In this document: piece after piece, positions 1 to 6,611 of the stretch
Layout: each line of letters begins with the position of its first letter
Position numbering within the stretch: the stretch's first letter is position 1
DNA from: Sulfurovum sp.
Lineage (GTDB): Bacteria; Campylobacterota; Campylobacteria; Campylobacterales; Sulfurovaceae
Length of the DNA stretch: 7,769 nucleotides
NCBI GenBank assembly: GCA_026983895.1
Contig: JALSTF010000232.1
Location: forward strand, 1-7,769
Direction of reading: 5' to 3'
Translations under genes and position numbers: made by a program
Notes under the pieces: generated by a model
What the model was told of the DNA's origin: nothing
Seen by the model: only the letters and a program-made list of their open reading frames with translations
The model's database searches: none

Positions 1-240
1 AAACTCGACCTCCATCCCAATGATCTTTACTCTTCCAAACTGCATAAACAGCCTTATGAATGCAGAACATCGCTTCATGCCTATGTAAGCAAGCACCTCA
101 ACCAGGCCATAGCTGAAGGCTTTACCATCCAAAAGGCTACCATGAAAGGTGAAAAAGGTATTTTGCTCAAAAGTACACACCATACACTTTTCTTCAAAAA
201 ACTCGGAGGCGATTCTCTTTTTGATACTATTTTAAAATAA
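1..240 (+). CDS. C-terminal fragment of an unidentified protein
   Basis: Frame 1 is open from the left edge to a TAA at 238-240, giving 79 residues of a gene that begins outside the window. The fragment starts KLDLHPNDLYSSKL and ends LGGDSLFDTILK. It is basic and soluble-looking, with no membrane segment. The LHPNDL stretch recalls the H-P-x-D-L motif near the C-terminus of some polysaccharide deacetylase-like proteins (DUF2334 type), but the match is too short to rely on. The frame is taken as coding because it is free of stops, ends just before a repeat-rich intergenic region and gives a protein-like composition. The gene converges on murF. No T-run terminator follows its stop; the palindrome at 403-525 is the only strong structure between the two genes. 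Confidence 0.6.
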   Translation, partial: KLDLHPNDLYSSKLHKQPYECRTSLHAYVSKHLNQAIAEGFTIQKATMKGEKGILLKSTHHTLFFKKLGGDSLFDTILK

Positions 241-319
241 AAGTCCCGTGTCTTATCAAAAATTGGTACACCCACCCTGCGAGAAATGGCAGTTTGAAAA
301 TACTCCTGATAACAAAACC

Positions 320-380
320 TTTCGTGTGAGTTTGCAGTAGATTTGCTTGTTTTGGCGTGAGTGAGGCGCAGGAGCTTGCA
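320..380 (+). repeat. Partial second copy of the intergenic repeat
   Basis: Positions 320-345 match 403-428 in 25 of 26 bases (only A/G at the 17th base differs). The similarity resumes at 354-364, identical to 436-446 (GGCGTGAGTGA), and continues weakly through GGAGC. The copies are 83 bp apart. This copy has only the left arm and the start of the central part; no matching right arm follows before the complete copy begins at 403. It looks like a decayed or truncated member of the same family. Confidence 0.75.
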
Positions 381-402
381 TGAAAATAGAGTTTCAAAAT
401 AT

Positions 403-525
403 TTTCGTGTGAGTTTGCGGTAGATTTGGCTAAACGGCGTGAGTGAAGAGAAGGAGCGTACATCATAGTACGTGACCGAACGAAATGAAGCCGTTTCGTC
501 AAAGATGCCGTAAAATTACACGAAA
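403..525. repeat. 123-bp imperfect palindromic element at murF 3' end
   Basis: The left arm (403-438) and the reverse complement of the right arm (490-525) align without gaps, 28 of 36 bases identical. The outer ends are TTTCGTGT / ACACGAAA and the inner ends AAACGGC / GCCGTTT. Four of the eight mismatches become G:U pairs in an RNA read from the + strand and none do in the - strand RNA, so a + strand transcript could form 32 of 36 pairs. The 51-bp centre contains a smaller perfect hairpin at 457-472 (CGTAC, 6-base loop, GTACG). The right arm overlaps the end of murF and supplies its last codons (Ser-Phe-Val) and TAA. No target-site duplication is visible. It may be a dispersed intergenic repeat, a small non-autonomous element, or a structural terminator for the convergent genes. 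Confidence 0.8.
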
Positions 526-1970
526 GAGGGGGCGTCGTTGGCGAACAGGATCAGATCCCCCGGCATCGTCTGTTCCACCAGCATCGTCTCCATTTCCGCC
601 TTGCTTGCCAGTTTCACCAGTTTTTCAGGATCGACATGCTCCTTGAAAATGGCATAGTTCAAGTCTCCTGTGACCACAACAAGATCAAAGACTTCATTGG
701 CCCTCTGTGCTACCTGCACATTCAACGCATCATCCACTTCGACCAGGCCCGGGGTGATGACCACTTTCCTGCCTGCATAGGTCGAAGCGAGGTCGAAAGA
801 AGCCATCATGCCGTCAATGTTCCCGTTGAAAGAGTCATCGAGTATCACTTTGCCTCCGGCATCGATGCGCTGTAAACGGTGATCGACCGATTTAAGTGTC
901 GAAAGCCCTTTTTGTATCTCTTCTTCTGTCAGCCCAAGTTCCTTGGCGACCAGTACCGCCGCTGCCAGGTTCATCGCATTGAATGCACCCAAAATACTTG
1001 CTTTGTAGTGTATGCCGTCCAAGGTAAAACCTGTACCTTCCAGCGTCGCTTCAACATTTTCTATAAGGTACTCGGGTGCCGGCAGACCGGAAGTAATGTC
1101 CAGATCGGATTTCAAACCATAGATGTGGATATGCTCTTCGGGTTTGACCTTTGCACTGTCATGTATCCACGCCTCTTTCAGCCTGTTTGTCTGAAGTATC
1201 TCCATCTTGGTATTGCGGATATTCTCCATGGTCCTGAAGTATTCGATATGCGCCGGCCCTATCTTTCCGACCACCACATAATGCGGATTGACGAACGTGG
1301 TGATCTCCTTGATGTCACCTTCGCCTCTTGCACCCATCTCGACCACATAGACTTCGGTATCTTCGCTCAGCTCGTCATTGACATCTTTCATGACACCGCC
1401 CAGAGTATTGACCGAACGCGGCGTAGCGTACGTCCTGTACTTCGCTTTCAAGAGGTGTTCGATATAGTTCTTGATGCTTGTTTTGCCGTAACTCGCGGTA
1501 ATGCCGACCACTGTCAGCGCTTTCATGGCATCGATCTTCTGCTCTGCTTTTCGCTTAAACCCGGCGAAGAGTATCTTCTCTATGAAAAGAGAGACAAAAT
1601 AAGCCAGAAAGATCGGTATGATGATCCCAAAATGGTTGAAAACAACAGAGACAAAGATCCCCAGAAGTACCATGACCGCATAGAAACGCTTGACCCTGCC
1701 TGTCCAGACAAGCGGTTTGTCCAGTCCCCTGTACCACTGATAGAAAAGCCCCAGGTAGACAATGACGACCACGAAACTGTAATGGCTCGCATAGGCAACC
1801 AGTTCATACAGTGCATACGGGATCAGAAAATAGACAAAATGCCACCACGTTTTGGTATGATGGAACATCACACGTTCGAGTTTGTAGCTGTACCATTGCA
1901 GATTGGTAATGGCATAATAGCCCATGCTCAGAAGAAAAAGTGCATAAAAAAAGTAGTTGAGTGCCAGCAT
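516..1970 (-). CDS. murF: UDP-N-acetylmuramoyl-tripeptide--D-Ala-D-Ala ligase (MurF), membrane-anchored
   Basis: MurF adds D-Ala-D-Ala to the UDP-MurNAc tripeptide with ATP, the last cytoplasmic step of peptidoglycan precursor synthesis. The 484-residue protein shows Mur ligase motifs in order: an ATP-binding loop GITASYGKTS (156-165), EMGA (211-214), GPAH (238-241), NTKMEIL with the Lys at 255 that is probably carbamylated in the family, GAFNAMN (328-334), and RLQRID followed by DDSFNGN (378-384). Residues 1-135 are strongly hydrophobic, with about four or five membrane segments (near 4-20, 43-60, 64-80, 97-131), in place of the usual soluble N-terminal UDP-substrate domain. A similar N-terminus is, as I recall, normal in Campylobacterota. 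The ATG at 1970 is preferred over an in-frame start at 2021 because AAGGA (1983-1979) lies 8 bases before it and it follows the hydrolase stop by one base. The two genes are therefore probably co-transcribed and translationally coupled. GC content is clearly higher than in the genes to the right. Confidence 0.95.
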   Translation of the reverse strand: MLALNYFFYALFLLSMGYYAITNLQWYSYKLERVMFHHTKTWWHFVYFLIPYALYELVAYASHYSFVVVIVYLGLFYQWYRGLDKPLVWTGRVKRFYAVMVLLGIFVSVVFNHFGIIIPIFLAYFVSLFIEKILFAGFKRKAEQKIDAMKALTVVGITASYGKTSIKNYIEHLLKAKYRTYATPRSVNTLGGVMKDVNDELSEDTEVYVVEMGARGEGDIKEITTFVNPHYVVVGKIGPAHIEYFRTMENIRNTKMEILQTNRLKEAWIHDSAKVKPEEHIHIYGLKSDLDITSGLPAPEYLIENVEATLEGTGFTLDGIHYKASILGAFNAMNLAAAVLVAKELGLTEEEIQKGLSTLKSVDHRLQRIDAGGKVILDDSFNGNIDGMMASFDLASTYAGRKVVITPGLVEVDDALNVQVAQRANEVFDLVVVTGDLNYAIFKEHVDPEKLVKLASKAEMETMLVEQTMPGDLILFANDAPSFV

Positions 1971-1971
1971 A

Positions 1972-2697
1972 TCATTGATCCTTGCATTGTTGTGTGATGG
2001 TCTGTGCGATGAGATCCGCATGTTTCAGAAAGAAGAAATGGTCTCCATCCAGGGGATAAAGTGTCGCATCAGAGATCATTTTTTCTATCTTTTTTGCCGT
2101 CCAGAGCGGTGTGGCAGTATCTTCTTTGCCCCAAAAAAGCAGTGCCGTACCCGCTACTTTGCCAAAATGCTGCTCAAATTCTTCATTAACGACATTCTTA
2201 AAAGTCTCATACATTTCATGGCTCATGCCTTCCACATCCTTCGATGCAAACATTTTTCTGATGAAAGAAAACTTGAGGGGAGCCAGTACTTTCGTCAGCA
2301 GGATCTTTATACGTACACCCAAAGGTTTAGGCACCAAAATACCGGACGAGGAGAGCAGTACCAGACAGGAAGGATTTAAAAGTGTGGAAACCTTGCCGCC
2401 AAAAGAGTGTCCCATACAGATCTTTGGAGAAACATTCATGGAACCCAGAAAAAGTCTGACGATCTGCGCATAATCTTCTGTTTCAAGCACCATATCGTTG
2501 CTGCTCCTGCCAAATCCGGGCATATCCAAATAGATATGCTTATACTCCGGAAGCAGTGTACCAAATGCCTGCTTCATGATCTCTTTGTTGCTGCCCCATC
2601 CGTGAAGAACGAGCAGAACGTCTTTTTGGGAAGAATTGACCAACTCATAGGAGAGCTGAAAGGCGTGTTCTTTATAGGTGATCTCTTTAGATGCCAT
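1972..2697 (-). CDS. Alpha/beta hydrolase
   Basis: A 241-residue alpha/beta-hydrolase-fold protein of typical length, without signal peptide or membrane anchor, so probably cytoplasmic. Visible landmarks are the oxyanion-hole motif LHGWG (31-35), DMPGFGRS (58-65), the nucleophile elbow GHSFGG with Ser98, the acid in WGKEDTATP (Asp193) and the catalytic His in DGDHFF (His220). The triad is complete, so it should be an active serine hydrolase; the substrate cannot be read from the sequence. A hydrolase immediately upstream of murF is conserved in Campylobacterota (HP0739 in H. pylori, next to ddl HP0738), which suggests a link to cell wall metabolism. Its TGA lies one base before the murF ATG. 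The start at 2697 is fixed by an in-frame TAA 6 bases upstream, but no good Shine-Dalgarno sequence precedes it. ddl, usually its upstream neighbour, is absent here. Confidence 0.9.
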   Translation of the reverse strand: MASKEITYKEHAFQLSYELVNSSQKDVLLVLHGWGSNKEIMKQAFGTLLPEYKHIYLDMPGFGRSSNDMVLETEDYAQIVRLFLGSMNVSPKICMGHSFGGKVSTLLNPSCLVLLSSSGILVPKPLGVRIKILLTKVLAPLKFSFIRKMFASKDVEGMSHEMYETFKNVVNEEFEQHFGKVAGTALLFWGKEDTATPLWTAKKIEKMISDATLYPLDGDHFFFLKHADLIAQTITQQCKDQ

Positions 2698-2858
2698 GTG
2701 TTATACCATTTTTTAAAATTGGATCATTTTACCATTTTTAACATAAGGAGACAGCCCTGCTTAATACTGTTGTCTCATCATACATGCATGTTTTTTTATA
2801 AAACAGTTTATCCGATAGACGATTGATGCTGATTTTTACACTATATGACGGGTTTGAC
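2698..2858. other. Intergenic region with small inverted repeats
   Basis: This 161-bp gap holds no plausible gene. It contains GAGACA (2748-2753) paired with TGTCTC (2771-2776) across a 17-base loop, a perfect 10-bp palindrome ACATGCATGT (2782-2791) that runs into a T-run, and ATAAA/TTTAT around 2798-2811. None has the stem plus U-tract arrangement of a rho-independent terminator for the - strand gene ending at 2859. The base composition changes across this gap, GC-richer to the left. Confidence 0.5.
2726..2731 (-). promoter_or_regulatory. Candidate extended -10 for the hydrolase-murF unit
   Basis: On the - strand ATGGTAAAAT contains an extended -10 (TGG then TAAAAT, 2731-2726). A start near 2719 would leave a leader of about 22 bases before the hydrolase ATG. 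A near repeat, ATGGTATAAC, follows at 2710-2700 but is too close to the ATG to serve unless the transcript is leaderless. No convincing -35 is seen, which is common in Campylobacterota sigma-70 promoters. Confidence 0.35.
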
Positions 2859-4541
2859 TCAAGGTTTCACTATACCATTCTTAATCAAAGTTTTTTGCCC
2901 TTTTTCTATTTTCTTGAATACATTTTTCATCGGCTGTACATTGGCATCTCTGCCATAGATAAAACTCTGTTCCTCTACCATGACTTTGTACCCCTTATCC
3001 AATGCCAAAGCTCTTTTTTCCGATGGGAAAAGGAGCAGTGAAATATCATGATGCAGCTGTTTTATCATTTCAGATTTCAAGGTACCGTTATGGTCAAAAA
3101 ATCTATCTTTTACCTCATCATTGTTTCTAAATTCATTGCCTGAATGATTGTTTTTCAAATAAAAACTGTATTCATAGACATCAGGATGATTGATATAGTC
3201 TGCCCTTGGCTCAGGAATACCCGCAAGACCCTTTTGAGTCCAGTGATTCCAACCGTACATTTTCTCTTCCTTACGTATGCCTTCAAACTTTCGTGCAAAA
3301 GAAAAAATAGAGTCTGTTGTCGCCCCCAAATGTGCATGGCATCCCATACACCCTATCGTCTCTTCATGTGTCTGCGGTCTTAACACTCCCTTTTTATCTT
3401 CTATAAACCCTTGATAGACCCAGCCCAGATCATTGCGCAGTCCTTCCTCATAATTTCCCCTGAATGTTGCCATCATCCCTTGCGTCGTATCATTCATTTG
3501 TGCTTCCCAAAGCTCTGATTTCGCCACCCGTTCTATGTTGCTGTATGTCAGCCATTTTGTCTTTTTGGCATAACGAAGTTCTTTCATTCTCGGAGCTATT
3601 GCAATATGTTCTTTTGTTGCATCCCAGTCAATATAACGTACAGAGTGCAAAAACTCCGTACCTTTAGGGAAAAGGCCTTTTGCCAAGTGTACTTCACCAT
3701 TAGCAAGCAAAATACCTGAGTACCCAACATAGGCAGAGATATTCTTGGATACTTTAACGGTTCTTCCCAACCTTCCGTCATGATCAATATCCACATTATA
3801 AAGAGCTTCATCTATCGGTTCAATGGAAATATCTTTCTCTTTTACCAGTGCTTCAACGATAGCTAAGTTAAGTTTATACACCTCCTTGTCAAATAGACCG
3901 TCACGATTAAGAGAAAAATGCCTGTCCAATCGGATCAATACATCATCCGTAGAGCCATTGGTTGGCCAAAATGTCCCCAGGAACGGATAATACCGGAAAG
4001 CCCTCCACCGTGTATATTCCCCCGTACTGTCATGATCAAATCCCTCTTCGTCAAAGTGATAATAACAATCGGGCACATACCCTTTCCAATCTGAAGGCAG
4101 TTTCTCTTGAAGTGCTATATCGCCCTTGTTGTTAAAATAGTTGGATTCACGTACATAGGCTAATATATCCGTATCTGAAATAGTAGCTACTTTTTCACTT
4201 CTGTCTTTAAAAAGATTATGAAACGGATTTTTTAAAACTTCTACAGGAAAGCTATATTCTTTTTGCAAATTGGTATCATTGAAATAGTTAGGTATTTTGC
4301 CTTTCGTATGACAGCTGTAACAAGGGTTGGAGATCTCTCCTGTTGCCCCGTCTTTGGTTTTGGTATAACACATAGAAGTGATATATGCTCCCCGGGTATT
4401 GACAATCTTCTCATAGCTGATATGGTTCTCTTTTTCGAGATTTTGAATATAATGGCTTGATTCATCTTTCTCTTGTGAAAGATTGCCATTACAACCTGAT
4501 AGCAATAATACTGCAGCAACACTCCCATAGACATAACGCAT
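2859..4541 (-). CDS. Diheme c-type cytochrome-like lipoprotein
   Basis: A 560-residue exported lipoprotein. The N-terminus has a short signal ending in lipobox LSGC, with Cys17 the likely lipidation site, so the protein should sit on the periplasmic face of a membrane. Two c-type heme attachment motifs are present: CYSCH (74-78) and CMGCH (398-402), far apart, suggesting two separate heme-bearing parts. Two further cysteines (58, 159) are unassigned. DIDHDGRLG (251-259) is a DxDxDG calcium-type loop but lacks the Glu at position 12 of a full EF-hand. I do not recognise a named family; an electron-transfer or redox role is inferred only from the hemes. The start is ATG at 4541: GAGGAG (4552-4547) lies 5 bases before it, whereas the in-frame GTG at 4547 overlaps that ribosome site. 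The gene lies 93 bp downstream of the PhoX-like lipoprotein gene on the same strand and may share its transcript. Confidence 0.85.
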   Translation of the reverse strand: MRYVYGSVAAVLLLSGCNGNLSQEKDESSHYIQNLEKENHISYEKIVNTRGAYITSMCYTKTKDGATGEISNPCYSCHTKGKIPNYFNDTNLQKEYSFPVEVLKNPFHNLFKDRSEKVATISDTDILAYVRESNYFNNKGDIALQEKLPSDWKGYVPDCYYHFDEEGFDHDSTGEYTRWRAFRYYPFLGTFWPTNGSTDDVLIRLDRHFSLNRDGLFDKEVYKLNLAIVEALVKEKDISIEPIDEALYNVDIDHDGRLGRTVKVSKNISAYVGYSGILLANGEVHLAKGLFPKGTEFLHSVRYIDWDATKEHIAIAPRMKELRYAKKTKWLTYSNIERVAKSELWEAQMNDTTQGMMATFRGNYEEGLRNDLGWVYQGFIEDKKGVLRPQTHEETIGCMGCHAHLGATTDSIFSFARKFEGIRKEEKMYGWNHWTQKGLAGIPEPRADYINHPDVYEYSFYLKNNHSGNEFRNNDEVKDRFFDHNGTLKSEMIKQLHHDISLLLFPSEKRALALDKGYKVMVEEQSFIYGRDANVQPMKNVFKKIEKGQKTLIKNGIVKP

Positions 4542-4634
4542 ACACACTCCTCATTATAAATCAAAAAAAGACTATCTTCACTTTGATTTGACATGACAAC
4601 AGGAAGGAAACATAAACCTTCATGCTGTAGCTTT
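4542..4634. other. Intergenic spacer between the two lipoprotein genes
   Basis: This short AT-rich spacer holds the cytochrome ribosome site (4547-4552), a TATAAT (4558-4553) preceded by a T7 tract, and a 5-bp stem GAAGG/CCTTC (4603-4621). The stem is not followed by a T-run on either strand, so read-through from the PhoX-like gene is plausible. Confidence 0.5.
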
Positions 4635-6536
4635 TTATTTTAGAATATCAGCAGGCACGCCATCTATATATCCGATGGCAGCTTTCAACTCTTCATCTGT
4701 TGCATTTTCCAGCAGAGAACTGTTTGGCTTGTCACCGTTGGCGGCTTTAGGGTTGTCTTTAAAAGGATGCTGCGTATTGACCAGTAACACACCTTTATTA
4801 CCAACCACACCTTTATCCAGACCCGTCACTTCCGCCCCGATAGGCAAAGAAGCGATGCGTGTCATATTTCCTGTTTTTGTATTGTATGTCCATATCATAT
4901 TATTGACATGATACGTGGTATCTTCCCCAATAAGCAGCGTATCATGGCCCATATATTTGATGTTATCAGGATTGGCAATCCCGTTTGGATCACATGCCCA
5001 CTCATCGGCATGCGCATCACCTTCACTGAGAGGTTTCCCGACAACGATTGCTTTCATACCTGTAGCTTTATAACTGTTATCCAGGCTTAACTCATATACA
5101 CCGCCACACTTGTTTTTAGGAAGCCTGATATCATTCGTCGTTTCTCTTCCTTTGTAGTTGTCTTCCATGCTTTTTTTGATCTGGCTCATGGCTACATAGA
5201 GTACATTCTTATCAGGGTTATAGGTAAGGCCCTCTTCTTTTCTGAACTCGATGGTCGCATCATTATACGCTGCATATTTTCTTGTCTCAAGGAAAGCAGC
5301 CATTTTTTCTTTGCCTGATTGAAGTTTGAGGCACTCACTTTCTGAATCTTCATTGATCTTCTTGAATCCTGTCGGGCAGGTACCGTCTTCATTGACGGCT
5401 GCAATATCAAATATATCGGTCAATTTCGGTTTTTGTGAGATCATCGCTTTTATTTCAGAATCTTTTGCATGTCCGAGCTCTATCCATGAAAGATCAAAAG
5501 AACCACCATTCTGGTCAGATTTTTGTGTGAGTTTCGCAGCATAGAGTGTTCCTTCCCATACACTGGTGAACTTGTCTATTTTTTTATCTGAAACAAATCT
5601 CCAAAATCCTTTAAATGTACCGTCATCTGTCATATAGACCGTTTTACCATCAGGCATCATGACTGCAAGTTCCGGGGTGTACTTTCCGGTCACATAATGT
5701 TTTGCACTTTTTGCCGTACCGTCTGCCTGAGGAGCCACCTCTACAATATATCCATAGTTGTATGGAGAAAAACTGTCACCGTTATAGCCATTGTTTTTAT
5801 CAATAGTGTTATCATGAAGATATTTTGCCATACCATCTACGTAAGAACAGAAGTAATTAAATGCTCCCTCTGTATCATTTCCGCTTCCATCCAATGCACA
5901 ATTCACATAAAATGGCGAATTCTTATCGGCATACCGTGTGTTGAGGGAGTAGTCTTCTTCTCCTCCCAAATGAGATCCGTAAGATGTTTTGGAACTGGCA
6001 CAGTTGATAATGGTTCCTCCAACAGATGCCAGATCCACAGGTTTTGTATCTACCGCTTTAATCTTGCCATTCTCAAGTGTGAGTTCAGTCTGATAAAGTT
6101 CACCTGGTCTCTCTTCCATATGTGTCACAAGATAACTCTTGCCCCCTACATTGATCAACGAGTTCCCGTCCGGACCATCTGAAATATCTTTGGAACCATC
6201 TGCTTTCAAGATAGGGTTCCCCTCTTTATCCGTCATAAGACCAATCGTTCCATTACCGATCTTGTCTCCCATTTTTGCAAGGATTCTATAGCTTAGAGCA
6301 TAAGCCTTGGAACTACTGTCATCATACGTTACAGTCAGCTTTGGGGAAACTCTCATAACTTTTTTCTCTGCATCATTTGCAGCAATAGCAACTTCATCAA
6401 ATGAAATACTTTTGATCACCTTGGAAGCGGAACCAGGTGCTACCGCTATATCATCTGTACTTGAACTATTGCATCCTGCCACGACAAACCCCAGTGAAGA
6501 CAAAACTGCCAACGATATCCAATTTCTATTTTCCAT
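4635..6536 (-). CDS. PhoX/DUF839-like lipoprotein (putative phosphatase)
   Basis: A 633-residue exported protein with signal MENRNWISLAVLSSLGFVVA and lipobox VAGC (Cys22), so a lipoprotein; there is no twin arginine, unlike classical Tat-exported PhoX. Family landmarks of the DUF839 beta-propeller appear in order: INCASSKTSYGSHLGGEED (177-195, compare NCAGGxTPWGTWLTCEE), TPELAVMMPDGKTVYMTDDG with GFWRFVSD (287-317), GTLYAAKL (329-336), EEGLTYNPDKNVLYVAM (434-450), DPNGIANPDNI (516-526) and GAEVTG then NTQHP (567-591). PhoX enzymes are calcium- and iron-dependent alkaline phosphatases with a Cys iron ligand. Here NC is kept (Cys179) but the TCEE cysteine is Gly, so activity is uncertain. Eight cysteines in all may allow disulfides. 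The ATG at 6536 has AAAGGA (6549-6544) 7 bases upstream. A PhoB-like repeat and TATAGT -10 precede it. The fold-family call is good; the phosphatase function is inferred. Confidence 0.78.
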   Translation of the reverse strand: MENRNWISLAVLSSLGFVVAGCNSSSTDDIAVAPGSASKVIKSISFDEVAIAANDAEKKVMRVSPKLTVTYDDSSSKAYALSYRILAKMGDKIGNGTIGLMTDKEGNPILKADGSKDISDGPDGNSLINVGGKSYLVTHMEERPGELYQTELTLENGKIKAVDTKPVDLASVGGTIINCASSKTSYGSHLGGEEDYSLNTRYADKNSPFYVNCALDGSGNDTEGAFNYFCSYVDGMAKYLHDNTIDKNNGYNGDSFSPYNYGYIVEVAPQADGTAKSAKHYVTGKYTPELAVMMPDGKTVYMTDDGTFKGFWRFVSDKKIDKFTSVWEGTLYAAKLTQKSDQNGGSFDLSWIELGHAKDSEIKAMISQKPKLTDIFDIAAVNEDGTCPTGFKKINEDSESECLKLQSGKEKMAAFLETRKYAAYNDATIEFRKEEGLTYNPDKNVLYVAMSQIKKSMEDNYKGRETTNDIRLPKNKCGGVYELSLDNSYKATGMKAIVVGKPLSEGDAHADEWACDPNGIANPDNIKYMGHDTLLIGEDTTYHVNNMIWTYNTKTGNMTRIASLPIGAEVTGLDKGVVGNKGVLLVNTQHPFKDNPKAANGDKPNSSLLENATDEELKAAIGYIDGVPADILK

Positions 6537-6554
6537 ACTTTAATCCTTTTAATT

Positions 6555-6567
6555 TGTGTATATCACA
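6555..6567. promoter_or_regulatory. Short inverted repeat over the predicted phoX-like start site
   Basis: TGTGTATATCACA is a 13-base near-palindrome (5 of 6 pairs). It lies directly downstream of, and overlaps by one base, the proposed -10 TATAGT (6572-6567), so a protein bound here would cover +1. It resembles a CRP-type half-site pair but with a 3-base rather than 6-base spacer. An operator role is speculative. Confidence 0.25.
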
Positions 6568-6611
6568 CTATAAAAAAAACTGGTAACAAAAAAGAATCAC
6601 AATGGAAACAA
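6567..6611 (-). promoter_or_regulatory. Candidate PhoB-type box and -10 promoter for the PhoX-like gene
   Basis: Reading the - strand, three 7-base units start at 6611, 6600 and 6589: TTGTTTC, GTGATTC and TTGTTAC, separated by 4-base spacers CATT and TTTT. The period is exactly 11 bp, as in PhoB boxes (7-bp repeats, 4-bp spacers). The third unit ends at 6583, and 10 bases later comes TATAGT (6572-6567), the same distance and the same -10 as I recall for E. coli phoA. The GTTTC core resembles the Campylobacter PhoSR box as I remember it. Transcription would start near 6560, leaving about 24 leader bases that contain the ribosome site. Phosphate-starvation induction is inferred from this layout plus the PhoX-like product; the T-rich context raises the chance of coincidence. 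Confidence 0.5.

Noticed and set aside
1972..1975. ATGA overlap as the murF start
   Set aside because: The ATG at 1975 is out of frame with murF; the in-frame ATG is at 1970.
879..1997. A 372-codon open frame on the + strand
   Set aside because: It lies wholly opposite murF, whose motifs are clear. Its translation is rich in Cys, His and Arg with no recognisable domain, as expected of an antisense shadow.
1971..2021. A longer murF starting at 2021 (17 extra residues)
   Set aside because: The extension lies inside the hydrolase gene, is polar and unlike a MurF N-terminus, and the ATG at 1970 has AAGGA at good spacing.
2782..2797. Terminator from the palindrome ACATGCATGT followed by a T-run
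   Set aside because: The palindrome has no room for a loop with a stable stem, and the T-run faces the + strand, where no gene ends.
4542..4547. GTG start for the diheme lipoprotein at 4547
   Set aside because: It overlaps the GAGGAG ribosome site; the ATG at 4541 is 5 bases from that site.
4553..4558. TATAAT as the cytochrome promoter -10
   Set aside because: A start 7 bases downstream would fall inside the Shine-Dalgarno sequence and remove it from the transcript, so it is probably chance AT-richness.
4603..4621. Terminator hairpin between the two lipoprotein genes
   Set aside because: The stem is only 5 bp and no T-run follows on either strand.
5697..6182. A 161-codon open frame on the + strand
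   Set aside because: It is antisense to the PhoX-like gene. The - strand frame carries a signal peptide, lipobox and DUF839 motifs, and the + frame shows no domain and no ribosome site.
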